A DNA stretch of 64,000 nt from Hassallia byssoidea VB512170 (GCF_000817785.2 NZ_JTCM02000019.1:19311-83310); one strand, 5' to 3'; shown: positions 18,022 through 27,153, numbered from the stretch's first letter. The notes: generated by a model from the sequence alone, not told the origin. Translations and numbers: made by a program.

Positions 18022-21000
18022 TTATTTATCTTTGTCTTTATTTGGCAATACACTTTGATTTACACTGGGAATTACAGCGCGAAAATCTTGATTTTCTAAC
18101 TGCTGAACATTGAGTTCTTGAAAACCGAGGGAAGAATTATCTAATTTCAATATCATACCACCCACAGGTTTATCGTTAATCAATAAATCGTAAGTGCCTT
18201 GTTGCAGTCTTTCTAAATAATAAACTCCGGCAGTGTTGGTGACAGAAAATAACCGCACTTTAGAATCTTTAGAAACTGCTTCTACCCTCGCACCATTAAT
18301 TGGTTTACCTTGAGCATCGGTAATTACTCCAGAAAAGGCGTAAGCACGAGTTAATGGTAACATTACTGGTGTGTAAGAACCTGCGATAACATCGACAGCA
18401 TAAGCGTCAGTTGTAGCTTGCCAATCTTCCGGGAAACCTGCGGGATCTAAATCTAAACGATAAGTTCCTGGATTTAAGCGTACCAGAATGCGATCGCTTT
18501 GAATATCCGGTTGCAATGATTTGATAACTCTATTGTTCACCAACAGCAGTGTATCCGGATTTTCTGTATATAATTTCTCACCCGGATCGCGTTTGCCGTT
18601 ATTATTATTATCAAAGAACGGCTGAATCAATAAACCGCCTTGGGTACGGAAATAATCAGAACGTCTATCCCCTGGTGTAATACCGCTTTGCAAACCGGCG
18701 CTAGAAACTAAGTCTATATTAAAGCTGGCTTGGTCGGAAGTCACAGATACGCCTTGATAACGCGCCCGCAACAAAATACCTGGTAAAATTGTAGTTGATA
18801 ATGAACCAACAAGTCCGCTACCCTGAGAACCAATCCCATAGCCTAACTGCGCTTCCCAACGATAATTACCATCGCTAGCGCGTTGTGTAGAACGATATCG
18901 CCAACCTAAAGTAAGTAAGTTATTACTCAAATTTTGACTGCGGGTTTCATAACTTACTACCAGCGAGTTTCCTAAATTCAAAAAGCTGCTGTTTCTAGAA
19001 AAGTTATAGGTGAATTCCGATAAAGTGCCGATTTCGTTACCGCGTTGATTTAATTCTAATCTGCCGAGACGTTGCAGCCAAGTCCAACGCAAGCGGTTTT
19101 CGGTATCTAGGCTAATACGGGCAAAGGTAAAAGCGTTTCTACCGCTAAAGTTTAATTGTACACCACCGCCTGTGGCATCGCGGCTATCGGTAGTCGCAAA
19201 TAAACTTAAGCCAGGAAACACGCGCCAATCTATGTTAAAACGATTAGAAAAGCGATCGCTTGTAAATGATGCACTCAAACTCCGAGTCGGATTAAACCGG
19301 ATATCTGCGTTCACATCCCATTTACTACCGCTAAGTGCAGAAATTGCAACTTCTAAAGGCAAATTTGCCGGACGATAAAATATTTCTGCTAAACCTCTGG
19401 CGGAATCGTCGTATACTCCACCTACACCGACTGTGAGATTTTCTGATAAACCCCATCTTTGAGCGATTCCACCGCGAAAATCTGAGAAGTTGCCCAATAG
19501 ACTATTATTTAATTCGCGTCGCAAACCACCAGAAAAAACTAAGGCTGAAGAACCTGCGGGTAATTGTCCTGGTACAATTGAGTAGGTAGCTTCGCGAATT
19601 TCTGGTTGAGCGGTGAGTCGTCCTTCTGGGTAAAGTAAGACGCGGTAACTGCTGCCATAGTATTGATTTTCGCTTCTGACGTTTTCAAAGCGGTAAATTC
19701 CGGAAGAATCTACCAAAACTTCGCCAATTACGCGATCGCCAAATGCTTCTGCTAACCTAACTAATGTACCCGGTTGAGCCGTACCTGTAATTGTCCTGCC
19801 AATTTGCGAAGCTTGCAACCGCAAACGCGGATCGACAAAACCACCACCAAACAGTTGCGGTGGGGTAAATCCTTGTCGTTGAATATATGTAAAACCCCAA
19901 TAATCGCTTGCACCCTGACTGCGCCAAAAAGTCGGCTGGGAACCGAAGATATAATCAGATCGATCATTTGGTCGATAAAATTGTGCTTCTGCTAATCTCC
20001 AACTTGATGCATCTTGGAAATTTGGCTGATCTGTACGCACAAACCAACTACCACCAAACAGACTACCAACCGCGAGAAAATCACCTCTGTAACTGGCTGA
20101 TGTGCCTTCGGAACCGCTGGCGTTAACTTTTTGTTCAATTGCGCCAAAACTGAAATTACCAGGGGCAATTCGTGGTATACCTTCTAATATAATTGGGGAT
20201 TCTGCTTGCCCAATTCTCGAACTTGATTGATTTAGCCAAGGTACATCAAGCTCAATTGCGTAGTCGTTGATGTTGAATTGTGCTTTAATGCCAAAGAGAG
20301 TATTTAAGTCTTGAATCGAAAATACTAAGCCTAACTCTGGATCGTTGCGAAGCTTTTTTGGATCGATGCGAGTGACAAGACCAGGCGATCGCACTTCTAA
20401 TTGACCATCTGGTAAATTTTTTAAGTCTAATTTCAACGCTTGAATTATATCATCAAACGGTAACAGCCAATTTTCAAAATTAATTGCTTGCGTTCCGTCT
20501 TCTTGTCCCCGGATAATCACGCTGGGGTTGACATTGCGTTTGCCCACATTCAATCCAACCGGAAATGTACTGAATTGCTTTGTCTTTTTTTCCAATTCAG
20601 ATTTAACTTCCGGTGTCGGTGTTTCTGGAAGACCTAACCCCCCAGCACCCGAACCTATGAGGGAAGGGGGAGAGTCTAAACCTCTCTCCTCATCTGGAAG
20701 ACCTAACCCCCTAACCTTCTTCCCTATGAGGGAAGGGGGAGAATCTAAACCTCTCTCCTTATCTGGAAGACCTAACCCCCCAGCCTCCTTCCCTACAAGG
20801 GAAGGGGGAGGATTAAAGCCTCTCTCCTTGTAGGAGAGAGGTTTGGAGAGAGGTTTTCTAGATTTAACCGCTTCCCGATATTGAATCAGCCTTTCCCGCA
20901 GATCCGCACGACTAGCTTCATTAATCGGCAAACTTTTTAACCTTTCTGCCAAAGAGAGTGAATCGTAGTTCGTCCGATCTGAAATTGCATTCGTAGGTAT

Positions 21001-21198
21001 CACCTCACCCCCCCGTTGGCTTGCGTCAACACTCCCCTCTCCTTTATAAGGAGAGGGGTTAGGGGGTGAGGTATTATCTATATTTTCGTCTGCAACAGTT
21101 TCTTCTGAGAAGTCAGGGGTAGGGTTCTTAGCCTTAGCTGGAGTAGCGCAAAAAAGGCAAACCGCAAACGCAGAAAGGTAAAACAGGGGATTTTTCAC
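18022..21198 (-). CDS. Fimbrial usher-like outer-membrane protein
   Basis: A 1058-residue protein starting at GTG 21198, 8 bp after the chaperone stop, with AGAAGG upstream. Signal peptide about 1-23. Residues about 24-205 are a low-complexity periplasmic region with three 23-residue repeats. An N-terminal usher domain follows (PSVIIRGQEDGTQAINFENW). Then come barrel strands and a plug-like segment (GTAQPGTLVRLAEAFGDRVI, PEGRLTAQPEI, YSIVPGQLPAGS). The C-terminal part has FFDNNNNGKRDPGEKL, as in archaic ushers, and ends in a carboxypeptidase-regulatory-like domain (SGVITDAQGKPINGARVEA). It would form the export pore for pilin-chaperone complexes. Unusual points are the repeat-derived N-terminal extension and the added C-terminal domain. 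Confidence 0.75.
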   Translation of the reverse strand: MKNPLFYLSAFAVCLFCATPAKAKNPTPDFSEETVADENIDNTSPPNPSPYKGEGSVDASQRGGEVIPTNAISDRTNYDSLSLAERLKSLPINEASRADLRERLIQYREAVKSRKPLSKPLSYKERGFNPPPSLVGKEAGGLGLPDKERGLDSPPSLIGKKVRGLGLPDEERGLDSPPSLIGSGAGGLGLPETPTPEVKSELEKKTKQFSTFPVGLNVGKRNVNPSVIIRGQEDGTQAINFENWLLPFDDIIQALKLDLKNLPDGQLEVRSPGLVTRIDPKKLRNDPELGLVFSIQDLNTLFGIKAQFNINDYAIELDVPWLNQSSSRIGQAESPIILEGIPRIAPGNFSFGAIEQKVNASGSEGTSASYRGDFLAVGSLFGGSWFVRTDQPNFQDASSWRLAEAQFYRPNDRSDYIFGSQPTFWRSQGASDYWGFTYIQRQGFTPPQLFGGGFVDPRLRLQASQIGRTITGTAQPGTLVRLAEAFGDRVIGEVLVDSSGIYRFENVRSENQYYGSSYRVLLYPEGRLTAQPEIREATYSIVPGQLPAGSSALVFSGGLRRELNNSLLGNFSDFRGGIAQRWGLSENLTVGVGGVYDDSARGLAEIFYRPANLPLEVAISALSGSKWDVNADIRFNPTRSLSASFTSDRFSNRFNIDWRVFPGLSLFATTDSRDATGGGVQLNFSGRNAFTFARISLDTENRLRWTWLQRLGRLELNQRGNEIGTLSEFTYNFSRNSSFLNLGNSLVVSYETRSQNLSNNLLTLGWRYRSTQRASDGNYRWEAQLGYGIGSQGSGLVGSLSTTILPGILLRARYQGVSVTSDQASFNIDLVSSAGLQSGITPGDRRSDYFRTQGGLLIQPFFDNNNNGKRDPGEKLYTENPDTLLLVNNRVIKSLQPDIQSDRILVRLNPGTYRLDLDPAGFPEDWQATTDAYAVDVIAGSYTPVMLPLTRAYAFSGVITDAQGKPINGARVEAVSKDSKVRLFSVTNTAGVYYLERLQQGTYDLLINDKPVGGMILKLDNSSLGFQELNVQQLENQDFRAVIPSVNQSVLPNKDKDK
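20625..20831. repeat. Three 69-bp tandem repeats within the usher gene
   Basis: Units begin at 20625, 20694 and 20763 with CTGGAAGACCTAACCCCC. Each contains a short inverted repeat (CCCTCATAGG-like in the gene sense) and encodes 23 residues of the form ERGLDSPPSLIG...GLGLPD. The unit resembles intergenic C/T-rich dispersed repeats (for example 22604-22630 and 61620-61770), so non-coding repeats have probably been captured and amplified in frame. Confidence 0.9.
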
Positions 21199-21206
21199 GC
21201 TGACTT

Positions 21207-22082
21207 TTACCTTCTATTTCTGATTGGCAATGTAGTAGAATTTCCTCCAGGAACAGTTAAATCCAGCTTGAATGGTAGTTTACTTTTGTCGTTATCTTCA
21301 CCCCAAAGTAACTCACCACTTAGTTGATATGTGCCAGGAGAAAGAGCTAATTCATCTTTTTTAGATTGATTTAAAATTAAATTGCGATCGCCATCAGGCA
21401 CAATACCGGTATCTGGTGATTCTCCAGATTTAACAATTGTTCCACCTTGCTTGAGAGTCCATTTAATAGATGTGTAAGCAGATGCTTTACCACTGTTGCG
21501 GACTAATAGTTGTATCTTCTTAGCTTCTGCATTCCATCTGACGCTATCCACCATCAAATTAGGACGCACATCACCTTTGCGGACAAAGAAAGCGCTACCA
21601 ACACGAGTAATAATATTCGTTGTAATTCCATTTCCATTCTTGACAGTATTCGGCTTCAAAGGTTCAGTGAAAATCATTGAGCGATATTCGCCACTTGGTA
21701 GACTGGGAGCCAAACGAGCATTCAAGCGTACTCTTCTAGTTGTTCCCGGTGGGACAACAAGTTCACGCGGCGAAAATTGCAAATATGGTCTTAAATCAGA
21801 AGGGCTAGATGGTAAACTTTCAAAACCCTTATCTCGATTGTATGTAAAAGATTCAGCGTAGACGCGAGCGCGAAAGGTTTCGTTACTAGTATTTGTGATA
21901 TTAATAACGCCTTGAGCTTGACCGCGATTAGTTTTAACTTCAATTTTTAATGGTGAGAGACTCACCTGTGCTTGACTTGCTCCTGCCCAAAGTAAAGTTG
22001 CAGATAATGCCCAGGAACTTAAACGCAAAGCAGTACGAACAGGTGCGGAAATAACTTTCGTATTTAAAGTTGAAAAGAACAT
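21207..22082 (-). CDS. PapD-like periplasmic fimbrial chaperone
   Basis: A 291-residue protein with a signal peptide (about 1-38, ending GASQAQ). The first Ig-like domain carries VSLSPLKIEVKTNRGQAQGV, INITNTSNETFRARVYAESF, FSPRELVVPPGTTRRVRLNA and LPSGEYRSMIF. This is the pattern of archaic chaperones, which deliver fimbrial subunits to the usher. The second Ig domain runs from about 165 to the end. AGGAG lies 13 bases before ATG 22082. The usher follows after 8 bp, so the two are certainly co-transcribed. The pilin gene lies upstream on the same strand across an 811-bp repeat-filled gap. Confidence 0.8.
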   Translation of the reverse strand: MFFSTLNTKVISAPVRTALRLSSWALSATLLWAGASQAQVSLSPLKIEVKTNRGQAQGVINITNTSNETFRARVYAESFTYNRDKGFESLPSSPSDLRPYLQFSPRELVVPPGTTRRVRLNARLAPSLPSGEYRSMIFTEPLKPNTVKNGNGITTNIITRVGSAFFVRKGDVRPNLMVDSVRWNAEAKKIQLLVRNSGKASAYTSIKWTLKQGGTIVKSGESPDTGIVPDGDRNLILNQSKKDELALSPGTYQLSGELLWGEDNDKSKLPFKLDLTVPGGNSTTLPIRNRR

Positions 22083-22137
22083 TTTAATTTTATTCTCCTA
22101 GCAGTTAAAGCTTATAAAAGCCTGCTTTTAGTCTTTC

Positions 22138-22170
22138 AGAACCCCGACTTCTCTAATAAGTCGGGGTTCT
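22138..22170. repeat. Inverted repeat AGAACCCCGA...TCGGGGTTCT
   Basis: Perfect 10-bp stem with a 13-base loop, related to the hairpin at 12933-12965. It lies between the pilin and chaperone genes. Confidence 0.7.
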
Positions 22171-22193
22171 TGTTGTTCAAAGTTGATTGTGAC

Positions 22194-22298
22194 TATAGCG
22201 ATTTTCACTTGGATGCAATACACAACCATTGCGTAGGGACAATTCATGAATTGTCCCTACGATCGGTTGGGTATTTGACGCAAGTGAGAACCGCTATA
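22194..22298. mobile_element. MITE-like element with TATAGCG termini and a nested palindrome
   Basis: The 34-bp ends are imperfect inverted repeats; the outer 18 bases are TATAGCGATTTTCACTTG on the left and TATAGCGGTTCTCACTTG when the right end is reverse-complemented. TA lies at both termini, which would suit an IS630/Tc1-type transposase acting in trans. The centre is occupied by the palindrome at 22232-22261. There is no coding capacity. Confidence 0.65.
22232..22261. repeat. Perfect 30-bp palindrome inside the MITE-like element
   Basis: The half-site CGTAGGGACAATTCA is followed by its exact reverse complement. It resembles in plan (GTAGRGAC...) the palindromes at 7176, 32467 and 37700. 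Confidence 0.9.
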
Positions 22299-22893
22299 AT
22301 AGCAGGCTTATTACATCTGACGTAAATTTGTATGACTTTGGTAGATACTGACTTATGAAAAATTGGCAATTAATAATCGAATAGTGATGAATTAAGAGTT
22401 AGGAATATTAACTCTTAATTTATAACTTCTCAATTACTAATTACTCGTTAACAGTGATTCTGTTTTAGCAGTATTTTTAGCCAGTGATAACCGTAGAATC
22501 TACAGTATTTACCTGAGATGATATTAAGCCTAGTTAAATACTCGCTATTTCCACCGAACCCTACCCCGCGTTGAACTTATTGGCTAAATTACCCGCAATA
22601 TAAACACCTCACCCCTAACCCCTCTCCTTACGCTCGTAGAGGGTAAATAAAGCACAGCTTTATTGGGATGAGGTTTTATGGTTATAATGGTTAATTTACT
22701 CGACGTGATATGATTCTTGCGAAGTGCATTTTGCGCTTTAAAAATGAAAAGGACGGGTAAGACACCCATCCTACAAAAATATAAATTTCAAACGGCAAAT
22801 ATACAAGCTTATGAAAAATTTCCCTCCTCGCAAGCGGGAAGGGGTACTTTCATACTAACTCTTGGGTAGGGTTCAACCCAACTGTACTAATAA
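22299..22893. other. Repeat-rich gap between pilin and chaperone genes
   Basis: It contains an imperfect inverted repeat TTAAGAGTTAGGAATATTAACTC-like at about 22390-22425 and a CACCTCACCCCTAACCCC dispersed repeat at about 22604-22675. The latter is related to the C/T-rich sequence found inside the usher gene. No credible gene was seen. A frame reading through the repeat at 22584-22769 is not considered real. Confidence 0.5.
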
Positions 22894-23373
22894 TTAGGGG
22901 GTGCTGGTGACAGTAACTGTGTAAGTGTAGGAGCCAGGAATAAATTTAGTACCACTGGCTAAAGTTGCTGTCATGTCTACAGAGGCTTCTTCTTTGATGT
23001 ATTTAGTTAATGTATGGTCATTACCCACAGTGGCAGTACCATCTGTTGTTTTAAGTGCTGCTGTCAGAGTAGCACCAGTGGTAGGATTAGTACTACCTTC
23101 CGCGATAGTAACACCAAGTTTCGCATCCTTAGAGCACTCAAGGTTAATCTTGCCTGGTGCTGCTGTACCTATAGTGTAAGTAGTTCCATCAGTACCTAAA
23201 CCCTCGTTAATGGTATTGACACCCAACGTTCCATCAGTAGTAGTACCCAAGGTGCAAAAACTACCAACAGTAACAGGGAAGTTTAGAGATGCCGTTCCAG
23301 CCTTCGCACTAGAAGCGAAACCAACGACACCAGCCAACATCAAAGCACAAGCGAATAAAGAACGACGTAACAT
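22894..23373 (-). CDS. Spore-coat-U/pilin-like subunit, candidate main fimbrial subunit
   Basis: A 159-residue protein with a signal peptide (about 1-25, cut near SAKAG) and a GAGGA ribosome site before ATG. The mature N-terminus TASLNFPVTVGSFC has alternating hydrophobic residues, as expected of a donor strand. The body has DGTLGVN, then APGKINLECSKDAKLGVTI, and ends PGSYTYTVTVTSTP. Two cysteines could form the disulfide usual in these subunits. It is first in the order pilin, chaperone, usher on the - strand, as in archaic chaperone-usher loci. The family call (SCPU/DUF4402-like) is an inference from pattern and context. Confidence 0.7.
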   Translation of the reverse strand: MLRRSLFACALMLAGVVGFASSAKAGTASLNFPVTVGSFCTLGTTTDGTLGVNTINEGLGTDGTTYTIGTAAPGKINLECSKDAKLGVTIAEGSTNPTTGATLTAALKTTDGTATVGNDHTLTKYIKEEASVDMTATLASGTKFIPGSYTYTVTVTSTP

Positions 23374-24236
23374 AGTAAAGTCCTCACGAATTTAAATTAC
23401 TTTTGAAAAGCGCTCAATCGAGAAACAACTTAGATTGCGATCGCGACTTTCAAATTGAGAGCAAAATTGAAAATTGCTGTGCAAAATGCCACAGCAGATT
23501 CTACGCGCAACCTAAGATAATCAAGTGGTAATGACATTCCCCTAATTACTTTTGAAGTTGGTTAAATCCAAAGTTGAAAAAACCAACCTTTGCTGCGCTA
23601 CTTGGATGATTTGAATAAGCAAATATCTAGTTAGTCAGCTTTGAGTGAAATTTCTCTGAACCTGGTACTAAGATAACTAGCAAAAGATACAAAGCAAACA
23701 GTGTTAATACGCAAAATCAACCCAGTCAATTAAACTGCGTCAAAATACCGATTTTCAGCGTATTTATGTAAAGTTATCTTCAAATCAGCTTGAAGCGCTG
23801 GAAATTACGTTTTCATTTCCATCACTCTTTTATATTAATATACAGATAAATCATCCTCCCTAGGACAGATTTTGTCGTTACACGCTTTCAACCCCCTGGT
23901 GGAATTAACACCAGATGAAAACTAATGCACAGGTCTTGGCATTAGATTAGCGGAATAAAGATGACTTCTCAAAAAAATAGCGATCGCCAACAGTCGAATA
24001 TTCATTTAATGAAAGTTGAGCAAAATAGCAACACCGGGCAGGTTGAATTTCTACCTTTGGGTAGTGGTGAAGAATCTCATCGAGAAGAAGTGAGGCTTTA
24101 TGCACCCAAGAAGTAACTTTTTTGCGTATCACCGCATGATTTTTATACCCTTTTTATGTGATGTGTGCTAGGTTGAGAACTTGTAAAGATTTGTATCATT
24201 GAACGCTCTGTGTTAAATCATTTGGAGTTCTAACAG
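23374..24236. other. Long gap upstream of the pilin gene, carrying one possible small gene
   Basis: This region divides the pilin gene (-) from the bestrophin gene (+) and must hold both promoters. It is AT-rich with a few HIP1-like sites and a small stem GCTGTG/CACAGC at about 23476-23495. No confident promoter boxes were identified. The only coding candidate is the 51-codon frame at 23961-24116. Confidence 0.4.
23961..24116 (+). CDS. Possible small hydrophilic protein, 51 residues
   Basis: ATG 23961 is preceded by GGAATAAAG. The frame reads MTSQKNSDRQQSNIHLMKVE... and ends EEVRLYAPKK. It is charged, has no signal or membrane segment, and has a HIP1 site early in the frame. Composition looks protein-like, but the frame is short and no family is recognised. 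An antisense frame of similar length overlaps it, so the call is weak. Confidence 0.35.
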   Translation: MTSQKNSDRQQSNIHLMKVEQNSNTGQVEFLPLGSGEESHREEVRLYAPKK

Positions 24237-25247
24237 ATGAGCCGCTCAAAATTTACTAGTACACTGGAAAGGTGCAAAAAGTTTTTTAGCAGTAAACCAA
24301 ATTCGTTTACAGGAAAGTATCACCTCTACACAGGCGAAAAACGGAATTGGTTTCAAGTAACTTTACTACTTGAAATGTCAGTTGTTCCAGTCATTCTTCC
24401 CTGGGTACTGTTGTGTGGTATATATGGTTTTTTAGTATCAATACTCCACAATTGGGGGTTTCCCGTAGCATTCCCAGAGAAGAGTGCTGTCCTTACCAAT
24501 GCCGTCTTGAGTTTCAATATTGGCTTTACTTTATTGTTGGTTTTCCGGACGAATACAGCCCATGAACGATTTTGGGAAGGACGTAAACTATGGGGATCTT
24601 TAGTCAATACGGTTCGTAACTTGGGTCAGGGAATTTACGTAGTAGTTAAAGAGCAGTCACCGCAGGATAGAGTAGAAAAAGAGGCAACACTTCGGCTATT
24701 AGTTGCTTTTGCGGTGGCGATGAAGTTACATCTAAGGGCAGAACCTGTAGATGAGCAGTTAGCGTCATTGATGTCCGAAATCCAGTATTTCAAGCTCAAA
24801 GATACTCAACATCCCTCACTACAAATTGCCTTCTGGATTAGGAATTATTTGCAGCATCAGCAAGACCGTAATTGTGTAAATATCTATCAACTAACTGCCT
24901 TACATAATTTGGTGGATGATTTGGTAGATATTTTGGGTGGCTGCGAACGCATTTTGAAAACGCCACTGCCCTTGATATATACTATTAAGCTCAGGCAATT
25001 GTTGTTAATTTTTTGTCTGATATTGCCTCTGGAAATAGTTAATAATTTAACTTGGTGGACTGGTATAATAATGGCTTTTGTCAGTTTCACCTTATTGAGC
25101 ATTGAAGAAATTGGCTCGGAAATCGAAGAGCCTTTTGGGCACGATCCAAATGACCTACCCTTGAATGCGATTTGCAACACAATGCTACGTAATGTTGAAG
25201 AGTTAATTACGCTTGCTCCTAGCACAGAATATGACTGGCGACTTTGA
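24237..25247 (+). CDS. Bestrophin family anion channel
   Basis: A 336-residue protein of the bestrophin/UPF0187 family, which forms pentameric chloride or bicarbonate-conducting channels in the inner or thylakoid membrane. Visible features are a first hydrophobic pair (about 43-72), the FRTNTAHERFWEGRKLWGSL segment (about 102-122), which is the family hallmark, further hydrophobic helices at about 245-285, and the C-terminal DPNDLPLNAICNTMLRNVEE. In cyanobacteria and plastids some relatives tune proton motive force in light or feed bicarbonate; which applies here cannot be told. It stands alone. Confidence 0.88.
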   Translation: MSRSKFTSTLERCKKFFSSKPNSFTGKYHLYTGEKRNWFQVTLLLEMSVVPVILPWVLLCGIYGFLVSILHNWGFPVAFPEKSAVLTNAVLSFNIGFTLLLVFRTNTAHERFWEGRKLWGSLVNTVRNLGQGIYVVVKEQSPQDRVEKEATLRLLVAFAVAMKLHLRAEPVDEQLASLMSEIQYFKLKDTQHPSLQIAFWIRNYLQHQQDRNCVNIYQLTALHNLVDDLVDILGGCERILKTPLPLIYTIKLRQLLLIFCLILPLEIVNNLTWWTGIIMAFVSFTLLSIEEIGSEIEEPFGHDPNDLPLNAICNTMLRNVEELITLAPSTEYDWRL

Positions 25248-25412
25248 CGCTGGCTGTCTTGACGAAGGGATTCTTAAGAGCTAAACAAGTCTAACTCGTA
25301 ACCAGCCCCTAAATTTATTTTGGTAGTTATTATTTTTGGAATGAGTGAATGAGTGAATTTTGAATTCCCCGAACGCGAGTGCGTCTCAATCATGAGAAGG
25401 GGTTGACTTATA

Positions 25413-26051
25413 TCAAAAAATCTGATCTAACTTTTGGAAGTCGCGCTGCACCTCTTGGGAAAGAGACTTATTATTAGGGTCAGTCTTTAGGGCTTTTTTG
25501 AGATAAATTCTCGCTTTGAGTAGTTGTTTTTCAGCAATTAGCGCTCGTCCCCAAATTTGATAGGCGATCGCTTGCCATTGTCGCACTTCGGCATCTTCGG
25601 GTAAACGTTCAGCCAAAGCTTCCGCTAGGGCGATCGCTTGCGGAAACCTTCTTTCTTTCAAAAACCGCTGCAACTGCTCATAAGTCTTCCACTTCAGCCG
25701 CTGTTCTATTTCCACCAAATTAGGCGGCTTTGGTGTCGGTTTTGGTGGCGGTTTTGGCGTCGGTTTCTCCTGTGTCACCGTGACTACAGGTTCTGGGCAC
25801 GTTGTCTTTGTTGACTGAGGCGCCTTTTCTTGCGACTGAGTTGACCGTTGAGCCATTTCCTCTGGCGGTACAACCGTCAAAAGCAACTTGTAAGCCTCTG
25901 TCAAAGCAATAAATTTGTCTTGAGCTTTTTTATCACCTGGATTGATATCGGGATGATATTGCTGCGCCAACCGTCGGTAAGACGTTTTGATGTCAACAAA
26001 CGAAGCTCCCGACCTTAAACCTAATACACGGTAGCAATCTCCAAGATCCAT
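25413..26051 (-). CDS. J-domain protein with C-terminal helical repeat region
   Basis: A 212-residue protein. Residues 1-65 are a J domain with the HPD tripeptide (QQYHPDINPGD), which stimulates DnaK ATPase. There follows a Pro/Thr/Lys-rich linker (about 70-110, PKPPPKPTPKPPN). The C-terminal part (about 112-212) contains TPR-like helices (FPQAIALAEALAERLPED, ARIYLKKALKTDPNN). It has no zinc-finger or substrate domain of true DnaJ, so it is a specialised co-chaperone. This architecture is common in cyanobacteria; the client is unknown. Confidence 0.85.
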   Translation of the reverse strand: MDLGDCYRVLGLRSGASFVDIKTSYRRLAQQYHPDINPGDKKAQDKFIALTEAYKLLLTVVPPEEMAQRSTQSQEKAPQSTKTTCPEPVVTVTQEKPTPKPPPKPTPKPPNLVEIEQRLKWKTYEQLQRFLKERRFPQAIALAEALAERLPEDAEVRQWQAIAYQIWGRALIAEKQLLKARIYLKKALKTDPNNKSLSQEVQRDFQKLDQIF

Positions 26052-26159
26052 CTTCAGCCATCAGAAGCAAGAATATCAGCTATCAGCTATTAGCTTAAAG
26101 CCTGAAGTATAAATCATAAAGACTAAATTTTTAATTTAAAGTTCATACTTCACAATTTT

Positions 26160-26394
26160 TGGGGAGTGGGGAGTAGGGAGTGGGAGAGTGGGGGAGGGGG
26201 GGATGGGGGAGAGGGAGGACAAGGGAGAGGGGGAGGACAAGGGAGATATAGGAATTTGTTTCTTACCTCCTCCTTGTCCACGCCAGACGCCTCAACGGAG
26301 GGAACCTCCGCACGGCGCTGGCTCCCCTTGTCCCCCTTGTCCCCCTTGTCTCCCTTGTCCCCTTGTCCCCCTGTCCCCCTCCCCCTCTCCTCTT
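26160..26394. repeat. G-rich and C-rich repeat tracts flanking a CGCCAG...CTGGC module
   Basis: From 26160 comes a GGGGAGT/GGGGGAG-type STRR. At 26281-26325 is a dispersed module starting CGCCAGACGCCTCAACGG and ending GCGCTGGCTCC. Then a CCCCCTTGT-type array runs to the stop codon of clpP3. No gene is seen in this gap. Confidence 0.75.
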
Positions 26395-26988
26395 CTACGG
26401 TCGATCTTCAATCACACGGTCGATTAAACCGTACTCTTTCGCTTCAGCAGCAGACATGAAAAAGTCACGATCCATGTCTTTTTCAATCTTTGCCAAAGTC
26501 TGACCGGTGTTATCAGCGTAAATATTATTTAGCTGATGACGAATCCGGAGAATCTCTCTTGCCTCAATTTCGATATCGGATGCTTGTCCGCGAGTACCAC
26601 CAGAAGGTTGGTGAATCATGATTCGTGAGTGAGGCAATGCCAGCCGTTTACCTTTAGTGCCAGCCGCTAGCAGAAACGAACCCATCGAGGCTGCTAAACC
26701 GACACAAATCGTTACCACATCTGATTTGATGTGCTGCATTGTATCATAAATCGCCAAACCAGATGTCACCATTCCACCTGGGGAATTGATGTACAGTTGA
26801 ATATCCTTACCTGGATCTTCCGAATCCAGATACAGCATCACGGCGATGATTTGGTTAGCAATTTCATCATCAATGTCTCGTCCCAGGAAAATAATCCGTT
26901 CCCGGTAAAGACGATTGTAAATATCAACCCACTGTGTATATTGTTCCCCTGGCATCCGGTAGGGAACTTTAGGAACGCCTATAGGCAT
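26395..26988 (-). CDS. clpP3: ATP-dependent Clp protease proteolytic subunit, ClpP3 type
   Basis: A 197-residue serine protease subunit. The catalytic triad is visible: Ser101 (GLAASMGSF), His126 (MIHQPSGG) and Asp175 (MDRDFFMSA), all shifted by +4 relative to E. coli numbering. It lies downstream of the inactive paralogue clpR on the same strand. In cyanobacteria ClpP3 and ClpR build a mixed core that works with ClpC and is essential; that assignment rests on family knowledge and this gene order. It lacks a long propeptide. The gene follows clpR after about 165 bp that contain repeats. Confidence 0.9.
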   Translation of the reverse strand: MPIGVPKVPYRMPGEQYTQWVDIYNRLYRERIIFLGRDIDDEIANQIIAVMLYLDSEDPGKDIQLYINSPGGMVTSGLAIYDTMQHIKSDVVTICVGLAASMGSFLLAAGTKGKRLALPHSRIMIHQPSGGTRGQASDIEIEAREILRIRHQLNNIYADNTGQTLAKIEKDMDRDFFMSAAEAKEYGLIDRVIEDRP

Positions 26989-27014
26989 AATTTTCTCCGT
27001 TTGTCAATAGTTGG

Positions 27015-27150
27015 AATCAAGAGTTAGGAGTTAACAGTCAGGAGTTAGGAGTTAAGAGTGAGGAGTGAGGAATGAGGAGTTAGGAGTAAAAAAATTGTTT
27101 TATCTTCTTTCTTCTTTTTTCTCATAACTCATAACTCATAACTCATAACT
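27015..27150. repeat. STRR tracts between clpR and clpP3
   Basis: GAGTTAG/GAGTGAG-type heptamers and a clean CTCATAA array (about 27120-27149) fill the gap between the two Clp genes. Confidence 0.8.
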
Positions 27151-27153
27151 TTT

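Noticed and set aside
22584..22769. Reverse-strand frame of 61 codons
   Set aside because: It reads through a dispersed CACCTCACCCC repeat and shows no protein-like pattern or start context.
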